Positions 25,503 to 35,277 of a stretch of 64,000 nucleotides of DNA are shown here, one piece after another. The translations under genes and the position numbers were made by a program. The stretch is from assembly GCA_014379585.1 (NCBI GenBank), contig JACMLN010000106.1:1-64000 (forward strand), in the 5' to 3' direction. Numbering within the stretch: position 1 is the stretch's first letter; each line of letters begins with the position of its first letter. Origin of the DNA: Gloeobacterales cyanobacterium ES-bin-313. GTDB taxonomy: Bacteria > Cyanobacteriota > Cyanobacteriia > Gloeobacterales > Gloeobacteraceae. Below the pieces are notes generated by a model. The model searched no databases. It worked only from the letters and a program-made list of their open reading frames with translations, and was not told the origin of the DNA.

Positions 25503-27389
25503 TTATTTGAAGTACCCAACGACATCAATTACTAGTTGCGTGGTCGCTTGATCGGCTTGGAGACTCAGATCTGAACTGCAGGTCGCTGTGTTTGGATTGC
25601 AGACGGGAATGACAAGGCCATTGGCAATATTCAGCCCGTTTACGTTGGCATAGTTAAGCACACTGGCTGTCGGGATCGTCGTACCGTAGGACCAAGCACG
25701 CAAGAAACCTGGTTCAGCTGAATTCACAGCAACGAAGTTGAAGAAGACCGCCTTGGCATCGGCTGAAATTCCACAACCAGAGGCATTACCACCCTGGGCG
25801 CTGTAGTTAAATGTGGGGCCACCCTGGTTGACTTTATACGCGACTGGGCTACCGATCGGTAAGTTGGGAGTGGCTGTGTTCCTGGTATCGACGATGCGGC
25901 AAGGGGAGACAGGATAGTAGCTGAGCCCGACTCCAAAGGGCGTTAATTGGACAAGTTTGCCCGTTGCAGAGGATGGGTAGTACACGACACCATTGAACCC
26001 AGGTGCAATCGGATCCAGTGTGGCTGTGGAGGCGACGATGTCAGAAGTTGCGACGGCGTTGCCTGTACTGGCATCACGCCAGACCATCTGATCTCCGAGA
26101 CTTGAAGAAGAGGGCATGACGACTTGGCGGGCTTGCGGTGGCCCTGTGACAAACAGGAAACCCTTCGCTTGGTTCTCCACGATCCAATTCACAACCCAGC
26201 CTGTACTCGTGAGGGTAAGCGCTGCGACTTGACCGACGTTTGTGTCCTGGACGTAGGCACGGCTATTGGAGGCATCAAACGCTCCCTTGGAAGGAACCCA
26301 ACTTGACGCTCCGGAGAAGGGTTGAATTGTCTTTACGTCTGCACTGCTTAAGATGCTGACTGCGATAAGCTTAGAGGGTGTAATCGATGGTAGAAAATTG
26401 GTTTGGATGACGGCATAATCCCCAAGTAGCCCAACTCCAGAGCCGTTGACTCCCCCGGCGTAACTCACTGGCCCCCAACTCGTGTCGAGTAGCAATGAGA
26501 CACCATCCCAGGTGTAACGGTATATATCGGTTAAGCCTGGAATGTAAATGTAGTCTATATTGTTGCGCCGTTCGAGCATAAGTCGACCCAGGGATGTCTG
26601 GAACAGTGGCACCGAGATAATGATTTTCAATGAGTTTGGATCGACAATCAACAGATTGCCACCAAGGTTGTTTCTCGCCGCACAAAGAAGCGCCGCTGGG
26701 CCATCGCTAGAACACGTACCGCGTTCTATGGATTTGAGTACGATCAGACCAGAATCAGTGACAACAAAACCGTTATAGACAGCACCGGTGCCCCCTTCGC
26801 TGCTACCTAGTTGAGGCAGTGTTGCTTGAGCAATTAAAGCTCCACTGCTAGGGTTCACTTTGATAAGAACGTTGGAGGAGACAGCAAAGATATCACCCTG
26901 CCCTTGCACCCCCATGGCACCGAAGTAGCTCCACTGATTAGAGGGTACTGAAAAGTTCGTTCGCCAGAGTTCGTTCAAGCTGACTGGATCGAGTTTTGCA
27001 ACGTAAGAGCCACCACTTTGCCCCGCAAAGCCGCCAAATACAAACAACTCTCCAGAACCACGGGTTGCAATATTGTAAATACTTGTATAAGTAGCGGGGG
27101 CTGTCTGCTGTTGGATTGTGAAGTGAGTCGCGCCTGGGCTCAACTGCGAAAGATTGCAGGCCCAGCTGTATGTTTGTGTCCTCTGGGAGTTCGGCTGTTC
27201 TCCAGGTGCTAAAGTGATATACCAAGCGGCACCAGTTCTGGTTTGGATGGCAGCGGAAGTCGGGCAATTCGCCGCAGTGTTTACAGAAGGAGTGGTTGCA
27301 CTGGAAGGGACTTGAGCAGAAGCCGGGCCGAAAATGCCAATGCTAAGGCTAAACACAGTAGCCAGTAAAAGTCCATAAAAAGTATTCAA
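25503..27389 (-). CDS. Large secreted protein with propeller-like body and conserved C-terminal domain
   Basis: A 628-residue protein from a TTG start, with a signal peptide (~1-25, ending ASA). The body (~60-470) has repeating strands with GxxYVAKLDP, ALIAQATLP and ILSSADVKTI units that look like a beta-propeller (PQQ/YVTN-like). The last ~150 residues form a separate domain beginning YYPVSPCRIVDTR and ending VIDVVGYF, with Cys residues, a type seen at the ends of many exported bacterial proteins. Ser/Thr/Asn are abundant. It is monocistronic by context. No enzymatic motif was found. Confidence 0.8.
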   Translation of the reverse strand: MNTFYGLLLATVFSLSIGIFGPASAQVPSSATTPSVNTAANCPTSAAIQTRTGAAWYITLAPGEQPNSQRTQTYSWACNLSQLSPGATHFTIQQQTAPATYTSIYNIATRGSGELFVFGGFAGQSGGSYVAKLDPVSLNELWRTNFSVPSNQWSYFGAMGVQGQGDIFAVSSNVLIKVNPSSGALIAQATLPQLGSSEGGTGAVYNGFVVTDSGLIVLKSIERGTCSSDGPAALLCAARNNLGGNLLIVDPNSLKIIISVPLFQTSLGRLMLERRNNIDYIYIPGLTDIYRYTWDGVSLLLDTSWGPVSYAGGVNGSGVGLLGDYAVIQTNFLPSITPSKLIAVSILSSADVKTIQPFSGASSWVPSKGAFDASNSRAYVQDTNVGQVAALTLTSTGWVVNWIVENQAKGFLFVTGPPQARQVVMPSSSSLGDQMVWRDASTGNAVATSDIVASTATLDPIAPGFNGVVYYPSSATGKLVQLTPFGVGLSYYPVSPCRIVDTRNTATPNLPIGSPVAYKVNQGGPTFNYSAQGGNASGCGISADAKAVFFNFVAVNSAEPGFLRAWSYGTTIPTASVLNYANVNGLNIANGLVIPVCNPNTATCSSDLSLQADQATTQLVIDVVGYFK

Positions 27390-27497
27390 GCAGTCACCAT
27401 AACAAGCAGAAATATTTTCTTTTCGATCAAGACCTTATCATACTGAAAGCGACAAAACCTCAGCATTGGTATCACAAATTGATATTCATAATGCTCA

Positions 27498-30400
27498 TTA
27501 TTCCTCCGCTGCAACAACAGATGATGCCTCGGCTTTCTGCTTAAAGTTTGTTATGAACCAAATCTGAAAGTCGTCAATAAAAGTGAATACTACAGGGACG
27601 ACAACTAGGGTTAAAAGCGTCGATGTGATCAGGCCACCGACCACCGCAACAGCCATCGGGGAGCGCACCTCAGAGCCTGCTCCCCAGCCAAGAGCAATCG
27701 GTAACATTCCAGCAACCATGGCAATGGTTGTCATTAGAATTGGACGCATTCGCGATTCACCTGCACGGAGCAAGGCAGTCCGCTGGTCTTTGCCTGCTGC
27801 TTTAGCCATCAGTACATATTCGACAAGCAAAATCGCATTTTTGGTGACCAGACCCATGAGCATGATAATGCCAATTAGGGCGTAAAGGCCGAGGGCTTTT
27901 CCAAAGATCAACAAACCAGCCACCACCCCACAAAGTGAAAGGGGCAAGGAGATCATGATTGTCAACGGATGCAAAAAACTGCCGAATAGCAAGACCAAAA
28001 CTGCGTAGATCAACAATACTGCGGCTGCGATGGCAAACCCGAAACTTCCGAAGACTTCCTGTTGATTTTCAGCATCGCCGGTGAGTTTTTCTTTGACCTG
28101 GGGAGGGAGGTGGGTAAGAGCGGGTAGCGCATGAATCCTGTCGAGGGCGGTGCCAAGTTCCAGTCCTGGCAAGAGATTCGCTCCAACCGTAATTTGGCGG
28201 GAGCGGTCGTAGCGATCCACCTGACCAAAGCCGCTGCTCAACTTGATTTCAGCTACGGACTTGAGGGGAACGAGTTGGCCATCATCACTTTCAATGTGCA
28301 AATTTTCAATCGCTTCAAAGTTGCGCCGAAATTCGGGATCAAGTTGGACACGGATGTTGATCTGCCGTCCTGGTAAGTTGAAGCGCGGCAGGTTGGCATC
28401 GCTATCGCCAAGGGTCGCAATCAAAGCCGTGTTAGCGATTGCCTGTACAGAAACGCCTTGATCGGCAGCGCGCAGTAGATTAGGCAGGATCCGAATTTCG
28501 GGACGAAGAATAGCTGCCCCAGATGTGACATCGGTCAACCCTGGAATTCCACGCATCTGATTGGTTAACGCCCTGGCAGATTGGGTGAGGGCATTGGGAT
28601 CGTCGCTCTTGAGTACAACTTGAATCGTTTTCTCGCCCTCCCAGCCACTGCCACTAAAGAAAAATCGCAGACCGGCAATCTCTTGAATCTGTTCGCGGAC
28701 TTGGGCTTCAATTTCCTGCTTGGTCAGTTTGCGCTCCGTGCGGGGCTTGAGCGCAATATAGAATTTGGCTTCACTGACTTTGCTGCCACTGTCGTAGGTG
28801 CCAAGGGTTGTTTCTAAGGTTTTGACTTCTGGGCGAGCCAGAAAAATGCGGTTGATCGCCTCTACAGCTCGCCGCGTCTCCCGCAGACTGGTTCCGGGGG
28901 GCATCTCCAGACTCATCGTGCTTTGGCCGTTGTCCACTGAGCCAATCAGCGAAGTCGGGAGTTGTGAAAAAAGACTCAAGCTGACACCAAAAAATCCCGC
29001 AGCGACAGCCAAGGTGAATAAGCGGTGGTTAAGCGCCCAGAGTAACGTCCGGTCATAGATTTTCACTAAACCCGATTTCTCCTCGTGGGGCGGCACTGTG
29101 CGCATCCAGTACGCAGCCATCAGGGGAGTGGCCAGTCGTGCCACCAACAGCGAAAATAGGACTGCCGCTGCAACAGTCACCCCAAATTGGCGGTAGTACT
29201 GACCCTGAATACCCCCCATGAAGGCGACTGGTACAAACACGGCAACAATCGTCATCGTCGTCGCCACCACCGCCAGGCCAATCTCATCGGCAGCATCGAC
29301 GGAAGCTTGAAACGGGGACTTCCCCATGCCGATGTGGCGGAAGATATTTTCGATTTCGACGATGGCATCGTCCACAAGAATACCGATCACCAGTGCCAAG
29401 GCCAGAAGCGTCATGCTGTTCAAGGTGTAGCCAAACGCTTTCATGACCGCAAAGGTCGGAATCGCTGAAAGGGGCATTGCCAGACCTGCAATCAAGGTCG
29501 AGCGCCAATCCCGCAAAAATAGACCAATGACGACCACTGCCAAAAATGCACCGAGCAGCACCGCTTCGACCGAGGCACTGTAGGTTTCGCGCACATAATC
29601 CCCTTCCGTCCAGGAAAGCGTCACTTTAATATCTGAGGGCAGACTTTTCTGGAGTTCTTTCACCTTGCGGGCAATGCCTGCTTCGACATCGACTAAGTTG
29701 CTGCCCTTGCTGCGGATCACTTCAAAGGAAACACTTTCCTTACCATCCAAGAAAGAGAGTTGGCGCAGGTCTGCGGCGGCATCGGTGATCGTTCCCAGGG
29801 TATCGAGGCGAGCGAACCGTCCATCCCTTAAGGAGATCTTGGTAGAACGCAACTTCTCGACACTGGCAGCACTGCCGAGGGTACGGATGGCCTGTTCGGT
29901 GGTACCCACATTGCCCCGCCCACCGGGAAGGTCAATATTGAGGGCACGGATCTGTTGGTGAAGTTGATTGGCTGTAATCCCCAGAGCTAAAAGGCGTTGG
30001 GGGTTGAGATTGACGCGAATCTCGCGATTGACCCCACCATAACGACTGATCCGCGACACCCCTGGCACAGCCAAAATATTGCGGGCGATCTCGTTGTCAA
30101 TCAACCAGGACAGTTGCCGCTCTGAACGTTTGGCCGAACTGACTGCATAGCCCAAAAAAGGCCCACCGGCATCGTCGACACGGCGCACCACAGGCTGGTC
30201 GATCGACTGAGGAAGTTGCTGGCGAATTTTGGCCACCGCATCGCGCACATCGTTGACTGCGCGGTCGGTGTTCGTGCCAAACACAAATTCGATGCGGGTC
30301 TGGGAAACACCGTCGTTGATCGTCGAAGTCATGCGCTTGATATTGCCTAGTCCAGCGATGGCATCTTCAATTTTGCGGGTGACTTGGGTCTCTAGCTCGG

Positions 30401-30575
30401 CGGGGGCTGCCCCCAATTGCGTCACCTGTACTGCAACGGCTGGCACATCTGTGGAAGGCTCCGCTGCAATACTCAACTGCAAAAAGGCCACAGTTCCAGC
30501 GAGGGACAGCACCAAAAAGAGTACCGTCGTCGCAATCGGATTCCGAATCGCCCAAGCAGAAATATTCCAGCGCAT
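27498..30575 (-). CDS. RND-family multidrug efflux permease (orphan, no adaptor next to it)
   Basis: A 1025-residue AcrB/MexB-type inner-membrane pump: 12 transmembrane helices around two large periplasmic loops. The NISAWAIRNPIATTVLFL start, GGRGNVGTTEQAIRTLG, the proton-relay pair in ALVIGILVDDAIVEIENI (TM4) and GLYALIGIIMLMGLVTKNAILLVEY are typical. Unlike the RND gene at 50144, it has no membrane-fusion gene beside it. It is ~60% alike by eye to that paralogue over key blocks. It needs an adaptor and TolC-type channel coded elsewhere. Confidence 0.95.
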   Translation of the reverse strand: MRWNISAWAIRNPIATTVLFLVLSLAGTVAFLQLSIAAEPSTDVPAVAVQVTQLGAAPAELETQVTRKIEDAIAGLGNIKRMTSTINDGVSQTRIEFVFGTNTDRAVNDVRDAVAKIRQQLPQSIDQPVVRRVDDAGGPFLGYAVSSAKRSERQLSWLIDNEIARNILAVPGVSRISRYGGVNREIRVNLNPQRLLALGITANQLHQQIRALNIDLPGGRGNVGTTEQAIRTLGSAASVEKLRSTKISLRDGRFARLDTLGTITDAAADLRQLSFLDGKESVSFEVIRSKGSNLVDVEAGIARKVKELQKSLPSDIKVTLSWTEGDYVRETYSASVEAVLLGAFLAVVVIGLFLRDWRSTLIAGLAMPLSAIPTFAVMKAFGYTLNSMTLLALALVIGILVDDAIVEIENIFRHIGMGKSPFQASVDAADEIGLAVVATTMTIVAVFVPVAFMGGIQGQYYRQFGVTVAAAVLFSLLVARLATPLMAAYWMRTVPPHEEKSGLVKIYDRTLLWALNHRLFTLAVAAGFFGVSLSLFSQLPTSLIGSVDNGQSTMSLEMPPGTSLRETRRAVEAINRIFLARPEVKTLETTLGTYDSGSKVSEAKFYIALKPRTERKLTKQEIEAQVREQIQEIAGLRFFFSGSGWEGEKTIQVVLKSDDPNALTQSARALTNQMRGIPGLTDVTSGAAILRPEIRILPNLLRAADQGVSVQAIANTALIATLGDSDANLPRFNLPGRQINIRVQLDPEFRRNFEAIENLHIESDDGQLVPLKSVAEIKLSSGFGQVDRYDRSRQITVGANLLPGLELGTALDRIHALPALTHLPPQVKEKLTGDAENQQEVFGSFGFAIAAAVLLIYAVLVLLFGSFLHPLTIMISLPLSLCGVVAGLLIFGKALGLYALIGIIMLMGLVTKNAILLVEYVLMAKAAGKDQRTALLRAGESRMRPILMTTIAMVAGMLPIALGWGAGSEVRSPMAVAVVGGLITSTLLTLVVVPVVFTFIDDFQIWFITNFKQKAEASSVVAAEE

Positions 30576-30670
30576 AGCTCGTTGAGTCTAGATCACAAAT
30601 GACTAAATTTTCTTTAGGGGAAGAAATGGAAGGATTTGCTACAAAACTTGTCGATTCTAGCTGAGTTGTC

Positions 30671-30970
30671 TCAGTCAATGGAATATCGGCGTGTCGCCTC
30701 GCGGGTAATCCAGGCAATTTGCAAAGGGGAGTACTGCTCAATCAAACAGGCAACAAGATGGCCTGATTCAGTAGAAGTGAAAGACTCAACCGCTTTAGCG
30801 ACCCCTTTCTCAAAGGCTTCTTGTTCTTGAATCGCCCAGATTCTCAATTGCAGGGTGTACTCATTGATCTTTTCAGGGGTGAGATCTGGCCACTCGCGAT
30901 GGGGGAAAGCTTCTGTGAGGAAGCGCTGGAGAAATTCTTGGTTTTCTGAGTACATGCAGTCTGTTGCCAT
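30671..30970 (-). CDS. Small hypothetical protein after the PP2C gene
   Basis: A ~99-residue helical protein; starts at ATG 30970 or 30955 are both possible, since the longer frame to 31048 lacks support. It contains FLQRFLTEAFPHREWPDLTPEKI and QEAFEKGVAKAVESF segments and ends with Arg-rich TREATRRYSID. It lies 86 bp downstream of the PP2C phosphatase on the same strand. I do not recognise it; amphipathic helices suggest a soluble partner protein. Confidence 0.6.
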   Translation of the reverse strand: MATDCMYSENQEFLQRFLTEAFPHREWPDLTPEKINEYTLQLRIWAIQEQEAFEKGVAKAVESFTSTESGHLVACLIEQYSPLQIAWITREATRRYSID

Positions 30971-31056
30971 TCGTGAATCGTAGTCTATTTTGCCTTGCTG
31001 AGGTGGCAAAAACATCCACCCAGGGCTGAGTGTCGCACGGAACACCAATTGGTGTG

Positions 31057-32772
31057 TTAGGGGGCTGGCTTCTTGGTCGTTGTGCGGATGATCGGTTTAC
31101 TCGTCAAGGACGTTGCATCAGGGATGCTTTTGGCGTTCGGCGGTGAAGCGGGGATAGTTGAGGTTGGCACGCTGGCAGAAGAAGGCTGAATATTCGCGGC
31201 TTTCTGTTGCTGAGTGTAGAGGAAAAATCCAGCCACAGAAGCGGTCGCCACAAGTCCGACCAGACCACCAACTACAAGCCGCGATGCCGGACTTTGCGCT
31301 GGGGCTTCAAGGCGCTGCGGTATGGAAGTAGGAGCAGACTGGGGCAATGTCGGCAGTTCCACTGCAACCTGCATCGCCTTGGGCATGGGTTGATCCGGGG
31401 CAAACTTGAGGATCACAAAGGTGATGTTGTCGTGGCCAAGCTCGCGCAAAGCCAAGTCGATGAGCCCTTGGGAACGCTCTTGAAGGCTCGTGTCGAGCAG
31501 TGGCAGTAGTTCCTGTCGCCAAGTGTTCTCGACGAGATCGCCATCACAAAAACCATCACTACACAGCAAGATCAAACACGCTTCGCTGAGGACAAAAGTT
31601 TGGGCGATCGGTTGAAAACTGTTGCGGTTCAAGATCCCAACTGCCTGGGTGAGCGTCCCCCCACCGAGCATGGAATCCGCTGCACTGGCTGTGAGATGGG
31701 CCAGACTCATTTCGCGGTTCGCAATATCTTGATCGACGGTGATCTGCTGGCAGTGTTGATGATTAATCAAGTAAATGCGGCTATCGCCTGCATGGGCAAT
31801 ATGCAGGAGCGGCCCATCGAGGAAATAGGCGACGACCGTCGTGCCCATTTGACCGACACCGATCCGTTGTTGGGACTGATTGACTTCGAGAATCCCCTGA
31901 TTGGCCCGATGAACACACTCCAACAGCGCTTTTCGCAAAGTCGAAGGACTGTAGCCTTGTTCAACGAAGGTTTTGAGATCTTGATCCATGCTCTCGACAG
32001 CCATACGGCTGGCGATCTCGCCCCCCTCATGGCCTCCCATTCCATCGCAGACAATTGCAAAGCGACCCCTGGCTTCGTAGAAGTCTTCATTGTTGGCACG
32101 GCGACCAGGGTGAGTCTTGCTGGTACAGTCAAGCACCCTTCCCCCAGAGACTTGAAGTGCCATAATCTCAAGCGCTTCTTCTAGGTCGATGGCTGTGGGA
32201 AACTGCCCCGCAGCCAAACTGTCTATGAGCTTACTGAGTTGTGGATAGATCGATGGCAACGTCTGTAAGCTACTTCCTAAATCTTGAAGACTCGATTTTG
32301 TTTGGCCAGACTCAAGCTTATAGAGGCGGATTTGCCAACCCTGAACGGCAATATTGTTGAGATTTAAAAGAGAAGTAACAACATTTTCTTGTTTGCAGGC
32401 ATCCCAAAGGCGGCTAATTTGGGCAAGCCAGCCGATCTGAGCGAGCAAGGATGTTTTGGGCCAAGATTCTGGCAAACTCGGCCAACTCACGCCATTCTCG
32501 CTGATTGCAGCATTGCTCAAAAGAATGCAAGGATCCTTCGAACCTCCCGCAGCAGTTGGTAGACAAGCATAGACCTCTGGGATTGCCCAGCGGTAGGCAT
32601 TCAGTCGCTGGTAGGGCAGGCAAACCCCAGGCAGATCTTCAGCATCGGGGACGGTCTGGTTTGGGTGGAGATCTTGAACAATTGGCAGAGTAAGCTCGGA
32701 GATCTTGAAACGTTCTCCCAAGGGAGAAGCCAACGCGCTCAGGTTTCCAATGGCAAAATAGTACATCCGCAT
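31057..32772 (-). CDS. PP2C-type protein serine/threonine phosphatase, membrane-anchored
   Basis: A 571-residue protein. Residues 1-~205 form an N-terminal region like that of cyanobacterial two-domain PP2Cs. Residues ~210-455 are the catalytic domain: THPGRRANNEDF, VCDGMGGHEGG, HAGDSRIYLI, LLCSDGFCDGD and HDNITFVIL give all the metal-binding Asp residues. A transmembrane helix (~505-525) and a Thr/Pro/Lys-rich extracytoplasmic tail follow. ATG 32772 has AAGG 5 bp upstream. It would remove phosphate from targets of kinases such as the CHASE2 kinase at 4609. Confidence 0.92.
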   Translation of the reverse strand: MRMYYFAIGNLSALASPLGERFKISELTLPIVQDLHPNQTVPDAEDLPGVCLPYQRLNAYRWAIPEVYACLPTAAGGSKDPCILLSNAAISENGVSWPSLPESWPKTSLLAQIGWLAQISRLWDACKQENVVTSLLNLNNIAVQGWQIRLYKLESGQTKSSLQDLGSSLQTLPSIYPQLSKLIDSLAAGQFPTAIDLEEALEIMALQVSGGRVLDCTSKTHPGRRANNEDFYEARGRFAIVCDGMGGHEGGEIASRMAVESMDQDLKTFVEQGYSPSTLRKALLECVHRANQGILEVNQSQQRIGVGQMGTTVVAYFLDGPLLHIAHAGDSRIYLINHQHCQQITVDQDIANREMSLAHLTASAADSMLGGGTLTQAVGILNRNSFQPIAQTFVLSEACLILLCSDGFCDGDLVENTWRQELLPLLDTSLQERSQGLIDLALRELGHDNITFVILKFAPDQPMPKAMQVAVELPTLPQSAPTSIPQRLEAPAQSPASRLVVGGLVGLVATASVAGFFLYTQQQKAANIQPSSASVPTSTIPASPPNAKSIPDATSLTSKPIIRTTTKKPAP

Positions 32773-32990
32773 TTCCACCTTAGATTGACGAAGGACGCTT
32801 CCAGTCTTTCATCGTACTTGCTCAAAAGAACGCTTTAGTTTCGACAATAGCCCTAGTCTTGTATTCCTGACAACAGTGTATTACCCGCTACAGGAAAATT
32901 GCTCAAAAGATTGCGATTTGCTGAAGGCAAACGCTTCAAGAGCAAACGCAACGAGCGCCATAATGAAGGTTGGGAACTGATGAGGCGGCA

Positions 32991-34841
32991 ATGGGCAAAG
33001 TAATCGGAATTGATTTAGGAACAACGAATAGCTTGGTGGCCTGGATGAACAAAGATGGCCCTCAGATCGTTCCTGACGAGCAAGGGATTGGCCTGCTGCC
33101 TTCAATTGTTGGCTTTGCTGAGGGAAAGCCAGTGGTTGGCCTTGCTGCACGCAACGGTGCCACCTCTGCGGCTCAGACGTTTTTTTCAGTGAAGCGCTTC
33201 ATGGGCAAAGCCCTCAGCGATTTTGATGCTGCCGAATTGGCTCGCCTGCCTTACGCCATCGACGGAGATAGCCGTTCAGTGCGCTTCCCTGTGGGCAGTA
33301 CGAACTACACCCCCGTTCAGATTTCGGCCATGATCTTGGCCACCCTCAAAAAACGGGCAGAGCGTTTCTTAGGCGAATTCATCTTAAAAGACGCAGTCAT
33401 CACCGTTCCTGCCTACTTCAACGATGCCCAGCGCCAAGCCACCCGCGACGCAGGAGAAATGGCTGGACTCGACGTTTTGCGGATCGTCAACGAACCCACT
33501 GCTGCGGCTCTCGCCTACGGACTCGACAAGCGCAACCAGGGAATCATCGCCGTCTACGACTTGGGTGGTGGCACCTTCGACATTTCGATCCTCCGGCTTG
33601 AAAATGGGGTCTTTGAAGTGCTCGCGACTGCTGGAGACAACCACCTCGGCGGCGACAACATCGACGACCGCCTCACCGCGCTCCTGCTCACTGAGATCCA
33701 AGAAACCCACGGTTTCGACCTCAGTACAGACCGAGAATTTCTCGTCAAGATCCGCCGCATTGCCGAACAAGCCAAAAAAGATCTCTCCTACGCGGAAGCC
33801 ACCCGCCTACTTTTGGAACTGCCCGATGGCAAGCGCCTCGACCAGATCCTCACCCGCACAGAATTCGAAAAGATCCTCGAACCCCTCGTCCAACGCACCC
33901 TTGGTCCCAGCCAACAAGCCCTCAAGGATGCTGGTCTCAGTCCCGCCCAGATCGACGAAGTTGTGCTTGTCGGTGGTTCGACCCGGATTCCTCTGGTCAG
34001 AAAAGCGGTTGCCGAACTATTTGGCCGCAAACCCCACGACGAACTCAATCCCGACGAAGTGGTTGCTCTTGGTGCTGCTATTCAAGCTGACATTCTGGCT
34101 GGAGGCACCACAGAGATGCTCCTCCTCGATGTCACCCCGCTGTCTTTAGGACTCGAAACCATGGGTGGTGTCATGGAGCGCCTGATCGACCGCAACGCAA
34201 CGATTCCCTGTCGGGCCAAAGAAACTTTCACCACAGCCGTCGATAACCAGACAGGCATCGATATTCACGTTCTCCAGGGCGAACGCGAACTCGTCAGCGA
34301 CAATCGTTCCCTTGCCCGATTCAAACTTGCTGGCATCCCCCCCATGCCAGCCGGCATGGCCAAGGTCGAGATTATTTTCTTGATCGATGCCGACGGCATT
34401 CTCAATGTCAGTGCCAGCGAATTGCGCTCCGGTGTCGCCACGTCAGTCACCGTCAAACCCAGCTATTTAAGCGACGACGACATTGCCGACATCTTAGATG
34501 CGAGCTTCGAAAATGCCGAAACCGACATTCAGCAGCGCCAACTGATCGAAGCACGGGTCGAAGCCGAACGCCGCTTTCCAAAGGCCGAAGAATTACTCAC
34601 TGAAATGTCCGAAGTTGGCGCACCCGAGACCCTCGAAGCTGCCCAAAAAGCCCTCGAAGCCCTTCGCATAGCCTACACCCAAGAGAATCACCTAGGGATT
34701 CGCGACGCCATCGATGCCCTCGAACTTGCCGCTGAACCCCTCGTTGCCCAACGCATGAACGAAGCCGTTGGAAGCGCTCTACGCAACCGTTCTACCGACG
34801 ACATCCTCGCCAAAGTTGAGCAAGCCCGCCTCCAAGGCTAA
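32991..34841 (+). CDS. Hsp70 chaperone, DnaK/HscA-like
   Basis: A 616-residue Hsp70: GIDLGTTNSLVAW, ITVPAYFNDAQRQATRDAGE, VYDLGGGTFDISIL and VVLVGGSTRIPLVR form the ATPase. The substrate domain contains DVTPLSLGLETMGG and VEIIFLIDADGILNVSASE, then VKPSYLSDDDIADILD and a helical lid starting RVEAERRFPKAEELL, which resembles HscA and other short Hsp70s more than classical DnaK. ATG 32991 is chosen because GAGG precedes it by 5 bp; a longer frame starts at TTG 32970. There is no grpE or dnaJ adjacent. Confidence 0.92.
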   Translation: MGKVIGIDLGTTNSLVAWMNKDGPQIVPDEQGIGLLPSIVGFAEGKPVVGLAARNGATSAAQTFFSVKRFMGKALSDFDAAELARLPYAIDGDSRSVRFPVGSTNYTPVQISAMILATLKKRAERFLGEFILKDAVITVPAYFNDAQRQATRDAGEMAGLDVLRIVNEPTAAALAYGLDKRNQGIIAVYDLGGGTFDISILRLENGVFEVLATAGDNHLGGDNIDDRLTALLLTEIQETHGFDLSTDREFLVKIRRIAEQAKKDLSYAEATRLLLELPDGKRLDQILTRTEFEKILEPLVQRTLGPSQQALKDAGLSPAQIDEVVLVGGSTRIPLVRKAVAELFGRKPHDELNPDEVVALGAAIQADILAGGTTEMLLLDVTPLSLGLETMGGVMERLIDRNATIPCRAKETFTTAVDNQTGIDIHVLQGERELVSDNRSLARFKLAGIPPMPAGMAKVEIIFLIDADGILNVSASELRSGVATSVTVKPSYLSDDDIADILDASFENAETDIQQRQLIEARVEAERRFPKAEELLTEMSEVGAPETLEAAQKALEALRIAYTQENHLGIRDAIDALELAAEPLVAQRMNEAVGSALRNRSTDDILAKVEQARLQG

Positions 34842-34994
34842 GGTTATTGTTTTTCTTTAAGCCAATGCCGCGCTCTTAGCCAGGGTTGCGCATTATTGAT
34901 CGGCGCAGCATGGTTTGCCCCAACACGAAAACACCACAACATCAGAACACGAGAACCCATTGGTTACCAACGGATACATCCATTGGTGCTCATG

Positions 34995-35190
34995 CCTCTC
35001 CCAATCCCCCTCCAATTCCGCCCCACCACGCGTAGCGCCCAATGCAATTCCAAGTATCAAGCCACTAAAGTTCGCCGAGGGGGTTTGGGGGACGGGCGCG
35101 TCCGTCCCCCACGGGGCGGGGGTTTTAGGGGGCGGGGCTTGCCCCTGCCCCCTATTGCAGTTCGCTATATTTATCTCACCCCACCAACCC
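34995..35190. repeat. Dispersed hairpin repeat, copy 2 (short form)
   Basis: This lies in the otherwise empty 436-bp gap between the Hsp70 and the methyltransferase genes. It matches copy 1 (3084-3368) at left end, centre and right end but lacks about 100 internal bases. It keeps both hairpins: 35086-35111 (10-bp stem) and 35127-35153. In the first stem a base pair differs between copies but pairing is kept (A-T in copy 1, G-C here). The copies are in the same orientation. Confidence 0.85.
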
Positions 35191-35277
35191 CCTAAATCTT
35201 GTCCACAGTTTTCAGAAATCACCACCACGAATCCCGATCAGCAACTGACTCCCAGGCACGTTCTTCCCTGCTAGAAA

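Noticed and set aside
34893-35274. Frames of 99-119 codons in the second hairpin repeat
   Set aside because: Same reason: repeat-derived, no protein family, insertion/deletion differences between copies break the frame.
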